Shown here: positions 20,801-35,800 of the stretch, piece by piece
Position numbering within the stretch: the first letter of the stretch is position 1
How the letters are laid out: each line of letters opens with the position of its first letter
Origin: Betaproteobacteria bacterium
GTDB taxonomy: Bacteria > Pseudomonadota > Gammaproteobacteria > Burkholderiales > Ga0077523
Length of the DNA: 64,000 nt
Direction of reading: 5' to 3'
Assembly (NCBI GenBank): GCA_016713305.1
Contig: JADJPK010000031.1
Span: 186,001-250,000, forward strand
Program-made: the position numbers and the translations under genes
Notes under the pieces: generated by a model
Databases searched by the model: none
What the model was told of the DNA's origin: nothing
The model's input: the letters and a program-made list of their open reading frames with translations, nothing else

Positions 20801-23800
20801 CCGTTCCGTCCGGCAGCGTGGCGGCTTCGCGTGCAACCGAGAAGTCGATGGCCTGGAGCGCGGGCGCCGCAGTTGCCGTGGGTGCCGAGAAGGCCGCGTT
20901 GTCGAGCGCGTCGCCGAAGTCGATGACGTTGCCGGAACCGCCGCTGGATTCCACCGCCACGAAGCCGGCCACGCCCTCGATCAGGTCGTCGCCGCCTTCG
21001 CCGAACAGCAGGTCGTTGCCGCCCTGCCCATACAGCCGGTCGCGTCCGGAACCGGCTTCGTTCAGCCCCGTCCCGAAATCGCCGTAGAGGGTGTCGACGG
21101 CGTTGTCGTCCTGCGCACCCGCGTCGGGGAAATGACCGTAGAGCGTGTCGTGATCGGCACCGCCCACCAGAACGTCGCTGCCGCCGGCACCCTGCAGCAG
21201 ATCGTCCCCTGCGCCACCTTCGAGGATGTCGTCGTCCGCGCCGCCGTCCAGCGTGTCGTTGCCGGCGTACCCCCAAAGACGGTCGCGGCCAGCCCCACCC
21301 AGCAGCGTGTCGGCGCCGTCGTCGGAGCCGTGGATCTGGTCGTCGCCTTCGCCGCCGTCTGCCGTGTTGAGACCGAAGCCCGTATGCAGCACGTCGTCGC
21401 CGCGTCCGCCGAACAGCTGGTCGTTGCCGAAACCGCCCTCGATGAGATCCAGACCGCCCTGGCCGTGCAGAACGTCGTCGCCCCACTCGCCGAAGATCCG
21501 GTCGGCCGCATCGTCGTCCCCGGCGTCCGTGAGGCCGTGGCCGAAGATCGCGTCCGCGCCGTGGCTGCCATACAGCGTGTCGGCTCCGGTGCCGCCCACG
21601 ATCCGGTCGCCGCCGAGTCCGCCGTCGACCCAGTCGATGCCTGCGCCCGCATCGATGTCGTCCGCGCCGCCGAGACCTTGGATGACGTCGTCGCCCTCAC
21701 CTCCCTCGATGCGGTCACCGAAACGCAACGCATCGCCGAAATCAGGATCCGCCTCGGCCCCGTCTTCCGACCCGAAGAGGCGATCGTTGCCGGCCCCTCC
21801 CCGGAGCACATCGCCCACACCCGCGTCCGCCACGAGCAGGTCGTCGCCCTCGTCGCCGTCGATCTCGTCCGCGCCCTCGCCGCCGTAGAGATCGTCGTCC
21901 TTGCGCCCGCCGCGCAGGATGTCGTTCCCGCGCCGGCCCCAGCCGGTGACGGCCATGGTGAGGCCCGTGGCGATCAGCACGTCGTCGTCGTCGTCGCCCA
22001 GCATGGTCAGGCGGGACCCGGCAATCTCGCCCGTGAGGGACAGATGTCCTCCGGCACCCGCATCCGCGTTGCGGTGATCGACGGCGAACACGAGCGGGTC
22101 GTGCGCGAAGACCCGGCCCGTCACGGCGATATCGTCGCCGGACTGCAGCGTCACCGAACCGAGCAGCGCGGTCACTTCGGCGCCTGCGCCGACCACGATG
22201 TCCTCGCCGGCGGCATCGCTGTCGCGGGTGGTCAGGCGGATCTCGCCCTGTGCCGCATCCACACGTTCCACTGCCAAGGGGCCGGCGGTTTCCACCAGGA
22301 AGACGTCGGACTGCGCCAACGCCAATACGAGCGCGCTGCCCGACAGCTGCGAATCGATCTCCAGATCGTTGAGGTGCGAGCCGATGCCGCCACCGTTGGC
22401 GCGCAGCACGATGCGGCGTCCCACGACGTCGGCTTGGGCGTCACCCAGTGCATCGACGATGCCTGCCGGTGACGTCAGGAATACGTCGCCGGTGGTGGAC
22501 ACGATCCGGCCCACGCGCATGTCGCCGGCGAGTTCCGCAAGCGTGATGTCGCCATTGGTGTGGACATCGATCGCGCCGTCGCCGGTGAGATCGGTCGTGC
22601 CCACGAGGGTCATGCGAGTGCTGCCGAACGCAGCCGCGATGCGGATGTCGCCGCCGGCGCGCACCAGACCGAAGGTGGTGAGACTGTCCACCGCCGTGGC
22701 GCCCGTGCCGAAGATGCCCATGGACGGCACGAACATGGGACCGCCGACGTTGGACTGGTAGTGACCGAGGTACGTGCCCTGCGAAGCCGGTCCGGGAGTC
22801 CCTGCGAGCGCATCGATCGTCGGCTGGTACCACGTGACCGTCACGGTGTAGCCCGACGGAGCGGCGGACACGGTCGTCTGCTCCAGAGCCGGCAGCAGCA
22901 GCACGTCCACGTCGCCGCCCGCGTCCAGCGTGCCCAGAGCCAGCGCGAGGGGGCCGGCGGCCGCATTGCGGTCCAGCAGGCGAAGCTGCAGCGCCATGTC
23001 GCCGCCGGCATCGGCATCGAGCGTGGGCGTGCGGCCTTCGCTTTCCACCAGTTCCACGGCAAGACGAGCGGCCGTCGAGGCGATGTCGCCTTCGACCTCG
23101 ATGTTCGCGACGTTCGTGCGGATGAGCGCGGAAGCCGACGAGCGGATGTCCCCGCGACGGTTGATCACTTCCGTGAGTCCCAGCGGGTTGTTCACCACCC
23201 CTTCGAAGACGATGTCCGGCGTCCCCGCCGAGCCAAGATTCGCGATGTCGATGCGCGTGGGGCCGTACTCGTGCGCGATGTCGAAGTGGAACTCGTTCTC
23301 GTCGGCATCGATCCTGACCGTGGCGGTGCCCGAGCGGTCGACCGGATCGATGTCGTTGATGACGAGATCCTTGGTCGACAGGTTGGTGATGTTCACCGTC
23401 TCCCACGTGTGACGCACGGTGAGCGTGCCCTGGTCGCCATCGATCTTGCCGTTCACGCCGCCCTTCAGCTGCGTGCCGAGGACGTCGATGGCGTAGTAGG
23501 ACGGATTGACGCGGAACCGCGCCGATCCGGCGTTGCCATCGTTGCTGATGTCGTTGACGACGATGCGGTCGCCCAGGTCCACGGCATCCAGTCCACGCTC
23601 GACCACGATGCTGCCGGAGGCATTGACGAGCAGTTCCGGCGTCGGCGCGGACAGCAGCACCGTGTCGGCGTTCCAGGTGATGTACCGGTCCCATCCCAGC
23701 GGCTGGAAGTGCGACGTGGCCTTGGTGCTGACCAGACTCAGGTCGGGCTTGTCCGCGCTGGGGGCCGCGATGGGCAGGCCCAAGCTCACGTTCGCGAACA

Positions 23801-26800
23801 CATCGACGTTCTTGGAAGCGACCACCGCGTCGGGTTCGCCGATGATCCGGGACATGACGCGGTGCATCGACCAGGCATCCGCGTCCGCGCTTCCGACGGC
23901 ACCCGCTCCCCAGGAAGTCGGGCGGGCTTCGGTGGCGATGCCGGTGTGCGTCGCGACGATGCGGGCGTTCTCGACCCCGGTGAGGTGCGCGCCCGAATCG
24001 ATGCGCGTGACGGCGAGCGTGTTGACGATGGACACGGCCACGGCATCAGGATCGACGCCGAAGCCGCCGGCGCCGGCGTACGACGTGGTGACGAGCTGCG
24101 TGGCGTCCACACCCGCATCGACAGTGAGATTGCGCTGCGCTCGCACGTCGGCGTTGGCACCCACGCCCACCGTGATCGTGCGCGGGGTCACCGCATCGGT
24201 GGAGGACGCTCCGATGGTGTACCGGGCATCCGCCGTGCCGCCGCCGATGAAGGCGCCGCCGCTTGCATTGGCATCGGCGCTGCCACTGGCGCCCGTGCGG
24301 GCGCGCAGATCCACATCGTTGTCCGCAAGGATGTGCGCCCCGGCGCCGATGTCGACGGTGGTGGTCGGCAATGCCTGCACGTTCGCATACGCGCCGCTGG
24401 ACGAATAACCCAGTGAGACGGCACCGGCCACCGCCTCGGCGATGGCGGTGTGACGGCTGTCGGCCGTCACGTCCACGTCGCGCCCCGCCGTGATGAAACT
24501 GCCGTCGGCCACGCGAGCGGTGACCGTGTTGCCGAAGGTGACGTTCGCGTTCGACGTGCCCAATCCTGCGAGGCCTGCACCGCCCGACGTGCCGGCGGAG
24601 ACGGAACCGTTGGCGAACGACTGGGAAATGACGCCCACGTCGCTGCCTGCCGTGAGCTGTGCCGACACGCCTGCACCTGCGGTCACGGTCGGGGAGACGG
24701 TGACGTTCGAGTCCGCACCGCCGCCCGAGATGAACAGGGAGTACGACGGCCCCTGGCTCGACGCACGCGAAACACCGTCGGCCCCCAGGGCATCGAGCGA
24801 CGCGGAGATGCCTCCAGCGCCGAGAAGGCGCTGCATACCCGCACCCGCCGACGTGATGTCGTACGCCAGCCATTGCTGCCCGGTGAGCGGCGCACCGTCG
24901 AGTTCGATGCCTTCGGCGCCGATGCGGTGCGTGCCGCCGGCTCCGGTCGCATTGATGTCCAGCGCCGGTCCCCCGGCCGTGGCAGCGAGACGGAAGCTGT
25001 CGGCGTCGTTCACCAGCACGTAGTAGGTCTGGCCATCGACCAGCCCGGTGATCGCACGTTCCGCCGCCTTCTGCAGGCTGTGCTTCGTGAGCTGTGCGGC
25101 CGAGGACACGGAGAGGTTCACGAACACGCCGTTGGCGAGGTTCTGGGCGCTCGTCGCCAGCTTCACCGTCGTGGCGTCGACCGCCTTGACGAAATAGGTG
25201 CCGTTGGCACTCAGGCCGCCCAGGGCGGCGGCCGGCTGGTTCGTGGGGCGCTCGAGGACGATGTCCTCAATGCGGTAGACGACCTGGTCGCCGTCCACGA
25301 GACCGTGCGGCTGGGACTCCGTCCCCAGCGCGATGGTCTCGGCCGTGACATCCACCCCGTTGGCGTAGAAGTCGAGCTTGCGCGGCCCCCGGTAGGTAAC
25401 GGCCTGGTTGGCGGCGAATCCGTGTCCGGCGAGCGTGACGAGATCGGTCGACGCATTCACGGCCCCCGCCGCGAAGGTCTTCGTGGTGGCGAGTGCCTCG
25501 GCCTGTGTGCGTGCGAGCTTGACCGTGCGGTCATCGATCACCCGCACGTAGACGTCCTGGCCGGAAGCGAGACCGCCCGTCAGAGGTCCGCCGTCGTTGC
25601 CGATCTTCAGCCGTTCACCGTCGTTCAACCCATGCGGGGCGTCGAAGCGGATCACGTCCTGCGTGCTGTCGACGTTCGTTCCCTTGAAGGGAACGCCCAG
25701 CTTGATGGTCGTGCCGTTCACGTAGATGACGCCGTAGCCGCGCTCGTCCTGCAGTCCGCCGATGACCGTGCCGCCGTCGGCGAGGTAGGTGATGCGATCG
25801 CCGGTCTTGAGACCGTGGGGCTTCGTGGTCGAGAGCGTGTCGTCCTGCGTGCTCACTCCGGACCCCGCATCGAACGATCCATCACTCACCTCGGCGTTGC
25901 GGCCGTGGGTCGCTTCGAGGGTGATCGAACCGGTGCGGGCGGTGACCGACGAGGGCCGGACAGCGCTGGAGAGGACCTGCGCCGACACCGTGGGCGTCAC
26001 GCGCGACGTGCCGTCGATTCCCCCGAACGAACCGAGCAGGCCGATGGACATGCCTTCGGCCACGGCGTCGCCGTCGGTGCTGGAATCGGCCCGCACGACG
26101 ACGTTGGAGCCCACGTCCACGTGCGCGCCTTCGCCGATGCTGGCGGTCACGGTGGGGTCCACGGTGGACACCACCTCGGAAAATCGCGCCACGCCCAGCG
26201 CGCCCAGGTCGGTCGTCTGGCCCTTGGCATCGGCGCGGTCCACGCCCTTCGCATCGATCACGAGGCTGCCCGCGTCCACCGTGGAGTTCATTCCGACCGT
26301 GGCACTCACGTCGCCCGAGGCCTTGGCCCGCGTGTCCATCAGCCCGCCGCCCACCAGCGACGCGGAGAAGCCGTTGCCGCGCGAATGGGAGAAATTGAGC
26401 GCACCGGCGCGGATGGAAGCCACGCCGTTCACGTCCAGTGTCGTGCCGTCCGCCAGGCCGGCGCCGACGTCCGTGTCGTTGATCGTCTCGGCGAAGGAGA
26501 CGGAGACCGCAGTGATGCCGCCCGTGGGCGCATCCACGGAGGCATGAGCGCTGCGCTCGGAGCCGCCCATCACCTGGTGGATGGGATTCATCGTCGCCGA
26601 GTCCACGTTGTGGCCTGCCGCGACGTCGACGCTGCCCGCCGTGATCGAACCGCCCAGGGACGCGCTCACCGAGGCATCGCTGTTGGCCCTGGCGCGGTTG
26701 TCACCGAAGGCAAACGCGAAACCGATGGTGAGACCGAAGACGTCCGACTGGACGTCGTGGTCGGTGTGCGCATGGACCGACACGTCGCCGCTGGCGTGGA

Positions 26801-29800
26801 TGGCCGTTCCGGAATTCACGCGGGCGCGGACCTCCGGCGTGACATCGGCGAAGGCGAAATTGACGTTGGTGGCGGTGCCGCCGACGGACGGCGCGAGCGT
26901 CGTGAGATCGGCGTTCACGCGCGAGATGGCCGTCACTTCCACGCGTCCCACCGCGTGGTCGGCCGATCCGATGGACGCGGACGCACCGATCGCGGCCACC
27001 GTATCCTCGGCCGAATTGTTGTCCACGCCGATGCGCGTGAACGAGGCGCCGGACGTGCCGGCCCCGGAGACGAGCTGGCCGGTCAGCGCGACGATGTCCT
27101 GGTCGCCGATCGAGCGCACCAGCACCTCCTGCGCGTTCGGCACTGACGTGCCATTGGCGAGAAAGGCGGAACGCGTGCTTGCATCGCTGATCGAGGACAC
27201 CGAAGCGCCCACGCTGAATGCGCCCCCGGCCGACGAGAGCGCCTTGTGATCGACGTCCTGCTCCTGATCGGCGAGAACCCACACGTTGCCGCCGGCATCC
27301 AGCACACCGCCAGCCGAGGCGCGCACGTTGAGCCCCAGGGAGAGGGTGCCCACCGAGACACCCACGCCCACGAAACCGCCGGCAATGCCGCCCAGCCGCA
27401 ACGCGATCTCGTCCTTCTCGTTGGCGTGGACCTCGATGTCCTCACCTGCACGGATCTCGGCGCCGGCCTGGATGACGGCCTCCGTGCCCTGCGTCGTCGC
27501 CGTGCTGTTGATGGCTTGCGTGATGGCGGTTGCCGACGGGGCGGCGTTGTTCATGCGGGACGCGGCGCCGCGCGCGGCGCCTGCCATGCGCTCGTTCGCG
27601 CTCGTCTGGTTGTCCGACGTGTCGCCCTGGTTGTACGAGGTGAGCATGTCGTTGACCTGGTTCCGTCCGGCCGCGGCCTGGGAGCCGGCGTCGCCGTCGG
27701 CCGTGGCCCCGTTGTCGCCGCGCATGGCGTTGTAGGACCGGCCCTGGGCGTCCGTGTAGTTCTTGCTGATTGGCGTGCCGAGCGACCACACGGAGATGGC
27801 ACCCTGCACCCCGACGAGACCGCCTGCGGCGCTGACCGTGTAGCCCTCGAGATCCTTGATCGCGACGGCGCTCACCTCGACGTCCCGGCGTGCCGCGACC
27901 TTGGCGCCCGCCTGGATCGTGGCACCGACATCGTTGTTCACGTTGCCCACGCTCACCGCGCCGCCGACACCGACGAAGCCGCCGCCGACGCCGCCGCCGA
28001 TGACCAGGGCGCGCATCTCGTTGGACGCGCCCACGAACACCGTCTGTCCGCCCGAGGCCGACGCGTTGTCCGCCGCCTGGTTGATGAGGGCGTTGCCGCC
28101 GATGAAGGCGTTGGTATCCGAATCCACGAGCGTCACGCCCACGGCACCGCCCACGCCGACGAATCCGCCGGCGCCGGCAATCGTCAGCTGCAGGATGTCC
28201 TCCTTCGATTCCGCCTGCACGGTGAGGCCGTGTCCCACGCTGCGCCCGAAGCCCGTGGCCTGGCCCGCGGCGTCTTCCAGGATGTCCCCGTTCAGCGAGG
28301 TCGCGAAGCCGTCGTTGCGGCCGTCGGCATCCACGGTCGCGCCGGTGCCGACGAACGCCATCGTGTCCTTCGTGATCATCATCACGCCCACGGCGGCGCC
28401 GGCACCGACGAATCCGCCGGCGAGCGACGCCGTGATGAGATCGATGTGGGTGTCGTCGGTCGCCAGGACGACCACGTCGCCACCCGCATCCACACGGGAA
28501 CCGGCGCCGATGTAGGCCGTCGTATCGTTGTCCAGGCTGGGCACGTTCACCGAGCCGGCCACGCCGACCACGCCGCCGGCGAAACCACCGCCAAGGATGA
28601 GCAGATCTTCCGTGGCACGCGCGGCGACGTTCACGTCGTCCGAGGCGAACACGGACGCGCCGTCGGCGACGAAGGCCTCCACGAGGCCCTTCAGCACCGA
28701 GACGCCGACACCCGTGGCCACGCCGACATATCCGCCGGCGCCGCACGCTTCGATCGCGAGGTAGGAAAAGTCGCTGCCCGCACCCACCAGCACCGACTGA
28801 CCGGCATGAGCCCCCGTGCGGTCCTCGTTGACCTTCGCGTTCTGGCCGATGTACGCGCGGGTGTCGGCGTCGATCACGTTCACGGAGGCGGGAACGGCCA
28901 CCGCCACCTGTCCGCCCGCGATGGAGAACGTGAAGGTCTCGATGTCGTCGCGGCTCGTCGCGGTGACTGCCAGACCGCGGAAGTTCGTCGCTTCCTTCGC
29001 CGTCGGTGTCCGCTGCCCGCTGAACGATCCGTTCGTGCGGTAGTCGCTTCCGTCCTGACGCGGATCGAGCTCGGCGATCTCGGGAATGCCCACTTCGCCA
29101 TCGGCTGCGGAGACCTGGCGGCCTTCGCTGATGTCGACGTTGCCGATACCCGTGGCGCTCGGCGCGTAGGTGATGCCGAACTCGCCGGTCTTCGACGTGA
29201 CGGCGGACTGGCCGTCCGCCGTGACCCGCGCGCCCGCTCCGATGAAGGACTCGGTGAACTTGTCGATGACCGCCACACCGGCGGCACCGCCGACTGCGGC
29301 CGTTCCTGCGCCCGCGGCACTTCCGACGATGAGGTCGATCTCGTTGCGATCGTCCGCGGCGACGACGATGCTGCCGACCGCGTGAACGTCTCCCGCGCCG
29401 GCCGAGGCGATGCCGTCCGACGGATCGTCGCCGATGAACGCCCGGGTGCGGATCGTGTAGACGGGAATCCCCGCGCCGAACATCACGGCCACCGTGCCGG
29501 CGCCGCCGGCCGCCGCGGTGATGTTGGTCAGATCCTCGGAGGAATCCGCCAGGACGCGGATGTCGCCGTCGGTGAATGCGGTGACATTCGAACCGATCGC
29601 GGCTTCCGTGCGCTTGGTGAAGGTGTTCACGGACACGCCGGCACCGATGCCAGCCGGTGGAACCGGCACCGATCGCCCCGGCGACGACGATCGCCGTGGG
29701 GTCGTCCTGTGCGTCGACCAGGATGCCGCCGGTTGCCGCGCCTGCCGCCTGCGCCGTCACGTGCGCGCCGTTGTCGATGAACGCGCGCGTCGTCTCCTCC

Positions 29801-32800
29801 AGCACATTGACGACGGCGGACGCACCGATCCCCGCAGAGCTGCCGCCACCGCCCGCCGCCGCGATGGTGATGAGGTCTTCCGTCGACCACGCGGCCACGC
29901 GGACACCCGCCACGCCGGCAGCGGTCACCTCCGCGCCCTGGCCAATGGACGCCAGCACCTTGTCCTTGTGCACGAGCGTCGTGTTGGACACCCCCACGCC
30001 GGCATCCGGTCCGAAAGCGATACCACCTGCCACCAGCTTGGCCGTGAAATCGCCCGTCGCGGACACATCCACGCCCTCGCCTGCGTGGACGATGGCGCCG
30101 ATGCCCGCGCCGCCTTCGATCGCTGCGAGCGCGGTGGTATCGAGTACCTGAACCGATATGGATCCGCCCACGCCCACCGAGCCGCCGGTGACACCCAGCG
30201 ATGCGGCGACCGAGACGATGTCCTCCGACCCGTCCGCCAGCACGACGACGTCACCGCCCGCCTCCACGCGCGCTCTCGGGCCGATCACCGCGCGCGTCTC
30301 CTTGATCAGCACCGTCACGTCGAGCCCGATGCCCACCCCGGAGCCGTCGAGACTCCCCGCCAGCGCGCCGGCGATGTTGGTGATGCGCGTGTCATCGATC
30401 GCGCGCACCGAGACGTCCTGGGCCTGGCCACCCGCGGTCGATCCGTTGACCACGGCACCCGCGCCGATGGCCGCTTCGGTCAGCGTGTCGAACACGTTGA
30501 TGACGACGGAGCCGCCGACGGCGGCGTCGCCCTTGCTGATGCCGCCCGACACCGAAGCCGCCGTGAAGCCGGGATCGGCGTCGTCCGGCAGCAGCGGCGC
30601 GTCGGCCTGGAGCGGCACGAGCGCAGCCTGCGCCGTGACGTTCGTGGCGCCGGTGGCATCGGTGGTCGAATCCGTGCCGATGCGGGCGAGCGTGTCGTGC
30701 TTCGGCACGATGTTGATCGCCACGGCCGCGCCCACGCCGGCTTCGTCCTGACCGAGGGCGCCCGCGCCCGCGAGAAGCTGAAGACCCAGAGTGTGATGCG
30801 CGGTGACGTCGATGCCGCCCCTGGTCGCGCGCACGTGCGTGTGGCGCCCGTGGAGGCCTCGTTGGTGAGGTCCGAGACGTTGATGGCGACGGAACCGGCC
30901 ACGCCGTAGTCCGAGCCACCCGCGGCGGCAAGCCCCCAGGCGATGAACTCGTCGCGCCCGTCCGCGGGCCCGCCCGCGTCCACGGTCACGCTGCGCCCGG
31001 TGACATTGGCATTGGCGCCGATCGTCGCGCGGTTGTGCACGACGGCCACGTTGAGCGACACGCCGGCGCCCACGGCCGTGTCGGCGTCGAGATTGATCGC
31101 GGAGCCGATGGCCTTGGTGGTGGCATCGGTACTGTCCGTGGCGCGCACGGTCACGTCGCCGCCCGTGCTCACCGTGACACCGTCGCCGATGGAGGCGGTG
31201 TTGTCCGCAACGACGACGTTCACGCCGATGGCGGCGCCGACGCTCACCTTGGACCCTTCGGTGCTGGATTCCTTCTTCGAGCTGTCGTTGCCTTCCTTGG
31301 TCTTGTCCTCGAACTTCGGCAGTTCCTTGTCGCCCCCGTTGTTGGGGTTGCTGTTGACCTGGTTGGAGGCTTCCTGGTCCGAGTTCTTGGCGTCCTTGTC
31401 GTTGCCGCTCGCGCTGCCCTTGACATCGATGGTCGTGCTGGTGAGAGAGGACGACTCGACGATGACGTTCCCGCCCGCCGTCACGTTGCGGTTGAGGGCC
31501 GCGAGCGAGCCGTCCGTGATCACCGTCACGCCCACGCTGGCGCCCACGCCGGTGTCCGAACCGGCGGCCTCGGCGTCGGCCTTGTTGGTCACGGTTTCGC
31601 GGTGATCGGTCCTGACCGTGGCCGCGCCCGTGAGCGATATGCCCGTGCCCAGTCCGGTGCGGGCCTCGGTCTGGTTGTTGGCCAGCGCGACACCGACCGA
31701 CACACCGACGCCCGTGGCGCCCTTGGCGCCGTTCTCTGCGTCGACGGTCTTGTCGTGGATGCCCGTGGCCTCGATGCGCAGGTCCCGCGCCGTCCCGGCC
31801 ACGTTCACGGCGTCCTGCAGCGTCGCGCGGGTCTGCGCATCGCTGCGATCGAAGGCGACCGACGCGCCCACGCCGACGTCCTCGCCGCTGCCCGCTGCGC
31901 CATCTTCGTTCTCGGGCTTGGCTTCGGTCTTCGTCGACGTGGCCGACACGGCACGCAGGACCAGATCGCCGCCGCTCAGCGTGAGCGAGCTGTTCGCGCC
32001 GATCTCCGCGACCGTATCCACATCGAAGAGATTGACGGAGACCGAACCCGCCACGCCGATCTCCTTGCCACCCGCGCCGGACTTGGTGATCGTGGTCGAC
32101 TTGTGAACCGTCGAATCAGTGGCCTTCACCGCTTCCACCGTGAGGCCGTCCGCGCGCACCGTGCTGCCCGTGCCCATGGTGGCCGTGTTGTCGCCTTCGC
32201 CGTAGCTCACCACGACGGCAGCCCCGACAGCATCGCCGGTCTTGCTCACCGACGAACCGTCGGCGCTGCCCTCGACCGAGAAGTCGGATTGCGAATGCAC
32301 GGTGACGGTGTCGCCGGCGTCGAGTGTCAGGCCGCTGGCCGTCGCGGCACGCGCACGGCTGAGACTCACGTTCACCGACACCGCCGCGGCCACGCTCACC
32401 GTCTCGGACTCGCTGGACCCCTTGGTGTCGGTGTTGGCCACCTCCGCCTTGGGCGTGGCGGTGTTGGACGATGTGTCGCGCGCGCCCTGGTCGCCGGCGA
32501 CCGTGTCGGCGAGGCCTCGCACGGCGTCCATCTGCTTGTTGACGCCGTCGTCGTCCTTGGTCCCCTTCTCGCCGTCGTCCTTCTTGGTGCCCTTGGCACC
32601 GGCCTTGGTCGTGGCACGCGTCGACTGGCGGCCGTCGGCCCGGACCGCGATCAACCCCGTGACGGCCAGGGACCGGTCGAGCAGCGCCTCGGTGCGATCG
32701 TTCGTCACGTTGACGCCGACCGCCGCGCCCACGGCCGCGTCGCCCGAGCCCGAGGCATCCCCTTCCGCCTTGGCGCTGGCGGAACCGCTCCGCGCCGCCG

Positions 32801-35800
32801 TGATCTCCACGCTGGCCGCGGACAGCGTCGCGCCCGTGCCGACGCGCGCGAGCGTGTCTTCGTTCACGACGTTCACGACGACGGACGGAGCGATGGCGAT
32901 GCCGCCCTTCGCGCCGGCCTTCGCCTGCCCGTCGACCGTGCTCGCCGCCTGCGCATCCACCACGACCGCGCCGGCGCCCGTGACCGTGGCCGCGTCCTCG
33001 ATCTCCGCCCGGGTGATCGCATCGAAGATGTTCACGACGACCGCGGCGCCGACACCGTAGTCGCTGCCGGAGGCCGGCTCGTGCGGGAGCGCCTTGCCGA
33101 TCTGCGTCCCCGTGCCGGTCGCGCGCAGCAGGAAGCTGCCGCTGCCGATCACCGTGACCGTGGCGCCGCTTTCCACCGTGGCCTCGCTGCGCAGGATCGA
33201 GACGTTGACGACCAGCGAACCGGCGACGCCGGTGTCCTTGCCCGTGGCGCCGGACGTGGCCTGGCCGCCGAAGCGCTCGCCGGTGGACATGGCGGATTCG
33301 ATGCGGATTTCCGGCGCCTGAAGACGCGCGTTGCCCGAGACGAAGGCGCGCGCATCCGCGTCGATGACCGTGACGGCCACCGCGACACCCACCCCTGTGT
33401 CGGCATCCTTCACCGTCGAACTGCCATCGGCCACGGTCGTCAGGCGGTCGGCGGTCTTCGGGTTCGGGTGCCGCGCCGTCGCCTTGACGTCCAGCGACTC
33501 GGTGCCGTGCACGAGACCGGTCGTGGCCACGGAAGCGATGCTGTCCCCGCTGACGGCGGTGATTGCCACGGCCGCGGCGAACGAGAGATCCGTGGATTGT
33601 CCTTCGCCCGTCGCGGCGTTCTCGCTGGTGCCCTTGGCCTTGTACTCGTCGAGTTTCTTCTCGCCTTCGGTGTTCTTCGCGATGCCGTCGTCCTCGGCGC
33701 CCTTCTGCGTCGCCTTGGCGAAAGTCTCCACCGTGCGTTCGCTGTTCGCCTCGATGTTGACGGCCGCGCCCGTGACGGTGGCCGCACCGGTGACGGTGGC
33801 CTTGGTGTCGCCGTACAGCAGTGTGAACGCCACCGTGCCGCCGCTGGCGCCCTCCGCCTTGTCGCCCTGGGTCCCGTCCGCGGAGACCAGCACGCTGTCC
33901 TTCTGCGAGGCGAGGATGTTCACGTTGCCCTGCGCCGTCAGGGCGGCGGAGTCGAGAACGATCACGTTCGCCATGCTGCCGAGAATGGCGGTGGCGACGG
34001 CGGCGTCACGGTCCTTGTCCTTGCTGGAGTCGTCGGGGGCGGTGACCACGCGTACGGTCACCGTGGATTGCGCGGCCAGCTCGATATCGGCTGTCGCGTT
34101 CAGCACCGTCGTACCGAGCACTTCGACGTTTGCGTGCGACTCTCCCTGCACCGCCGCGATCTTCACCGGACTGCCGAAGAAGTCGATGCTCTCGCTGTCG
34201 ATGTTGATGGAGCTCTCGGCGCGGATGGAGATCGACGAGCCGGTGATACGGCTGTTGGTCAGCACGACGCGCGCCTCGGCGTCGGCCAGGATGTCCGTGA
34301 AGAGCAGCCCGCCCTGCGCCTCGCGCCTGGAGCGGATCTGCACCATCCCGCCCTCGATGTTGGTGAGATCGCTGCCGAGGATGACGCCGCCGGCCTCGAT
34401 CACCACCGCGCCCGTCGCGCGGATCGCGCTGTTCAGCGTGACGCGATCGGAGCTGTCGAGAAAGAAGCCGCCGAACCGTGCGTTGTCCGCGCCCGTGCTG
34501 TCGAACAGCACACGGTCGTCCGCGGTGAGCCCGGTGTCCAGACCGCCGTCGAAGGCGACGAACACGGAGACGGGATTCTCGAAGAACTGGTCGCTGTCGT
34601 TGTAGCCGAGATCGATGCGCAGCGTGTCGACGCCCGCTCCCCCGGTCACCTTCACCTTGATGTTGTCGACCAGGGAATGCTGCGCCAGCACGGTGCCCGT
34701 GGCCGTGCTCTTGAGACGGAGGATCGGCGCAAAGCCGCCGCCGTCCACCACTTCCAGCGTCACGTCCTGATCGTTGGTGGTGATGCCTGCGTCGAATACG
34801 AGTTCCGCGTGGAATTCGGGCAGCGACGCGAACGAGGACACGTGCGTAGGCAGCGGATCCGCATCCGCCGTGGAGGTGGGATCGGACGACGGTGCGTCGC
34901 CCATGTCGGGAAACTGCTGCGCGCCGTCCTGCCAGTCGTCGAACAGGGACCGGAACACGCTGCGCAGCCTCGCGCTCTCCCACAGTGGATGATTGCCGCC
35001 GCCCGTGTGGTACTTGAGATCGACCCACGCCGTGCCGGTCTCGCTGTAGGGGCCGGCCAGCATTGCGCCAGAGGAGCTGTCGCGGTTGATCTTGAGAACC
35101 TGCGTGGCCCCACCCACGAGCGGTATGACGCGCACCGGTCCGGAGATCACGTTTCCGTCGGCGCCGGCATTGCCCAGCTCGATGCGCAGGTGCCGCTGGT
35201 GATCAAGAAGTCGCCGAGATTCGCGTAGGCGACGGGTCCGTCCTGGTCGTCCGTGGGAAAGAGCCGCTGATTGCGCACCACCGTCGCGATCTTGGTGTTG
35301 CCGTCCCAGATCGAGTACGTGGCATTCGTGGCCGGGAGAATGGGCCGATCGGGCTGGATCGAATTGTCCAGGTTGTCCACGAGCTGCGTGACGTTCGCCA
35401 CCCAGGAGGCCTGGACACGATAGGTCCGGTTCGGCACCACCGTCGTCGTCCACACGCCGGTGGACGCGCCGTCGTCCGGCCGTGTTGACGCGATAGAGCC
35501 CGGAGGTGGTGGTGAGGCTGTCGATGCGCCACATGTGGTCGCCATCGATGGAGGACAGCCACGGCTGCCCGTCGGCCACGCCCGGCAGCGTCATGGTGAG
35601 GATGTTGCCGCCGTGCGAACCGTTCAGGTTGAGCAGCGCGGCGTTGTAGTTCTGGGTCACCCCGTTCGCCAGCACCGTGAGCTGGTCGGAGAAGAGCTTG
35701 CTGAGCTGGCCGGCCCCGACGGTCTCGCCATCGATGGGCTGCTCCATCAGCAGCAGCACCTTGGAGAGCGTCACGCTGTTCTTGTAGGCAGCGAAGTTTT

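Noticed and set aside
16761..22472. A 1,903-codon open frame on the plus strand, opposite giant gene 1
   Set aside because: It is the antisense of the RTX and beta-helix region; high GC makes stop codons rare. The minus frame has clear domains, while the plus frame is Arg/His/Val-rich with no motif.
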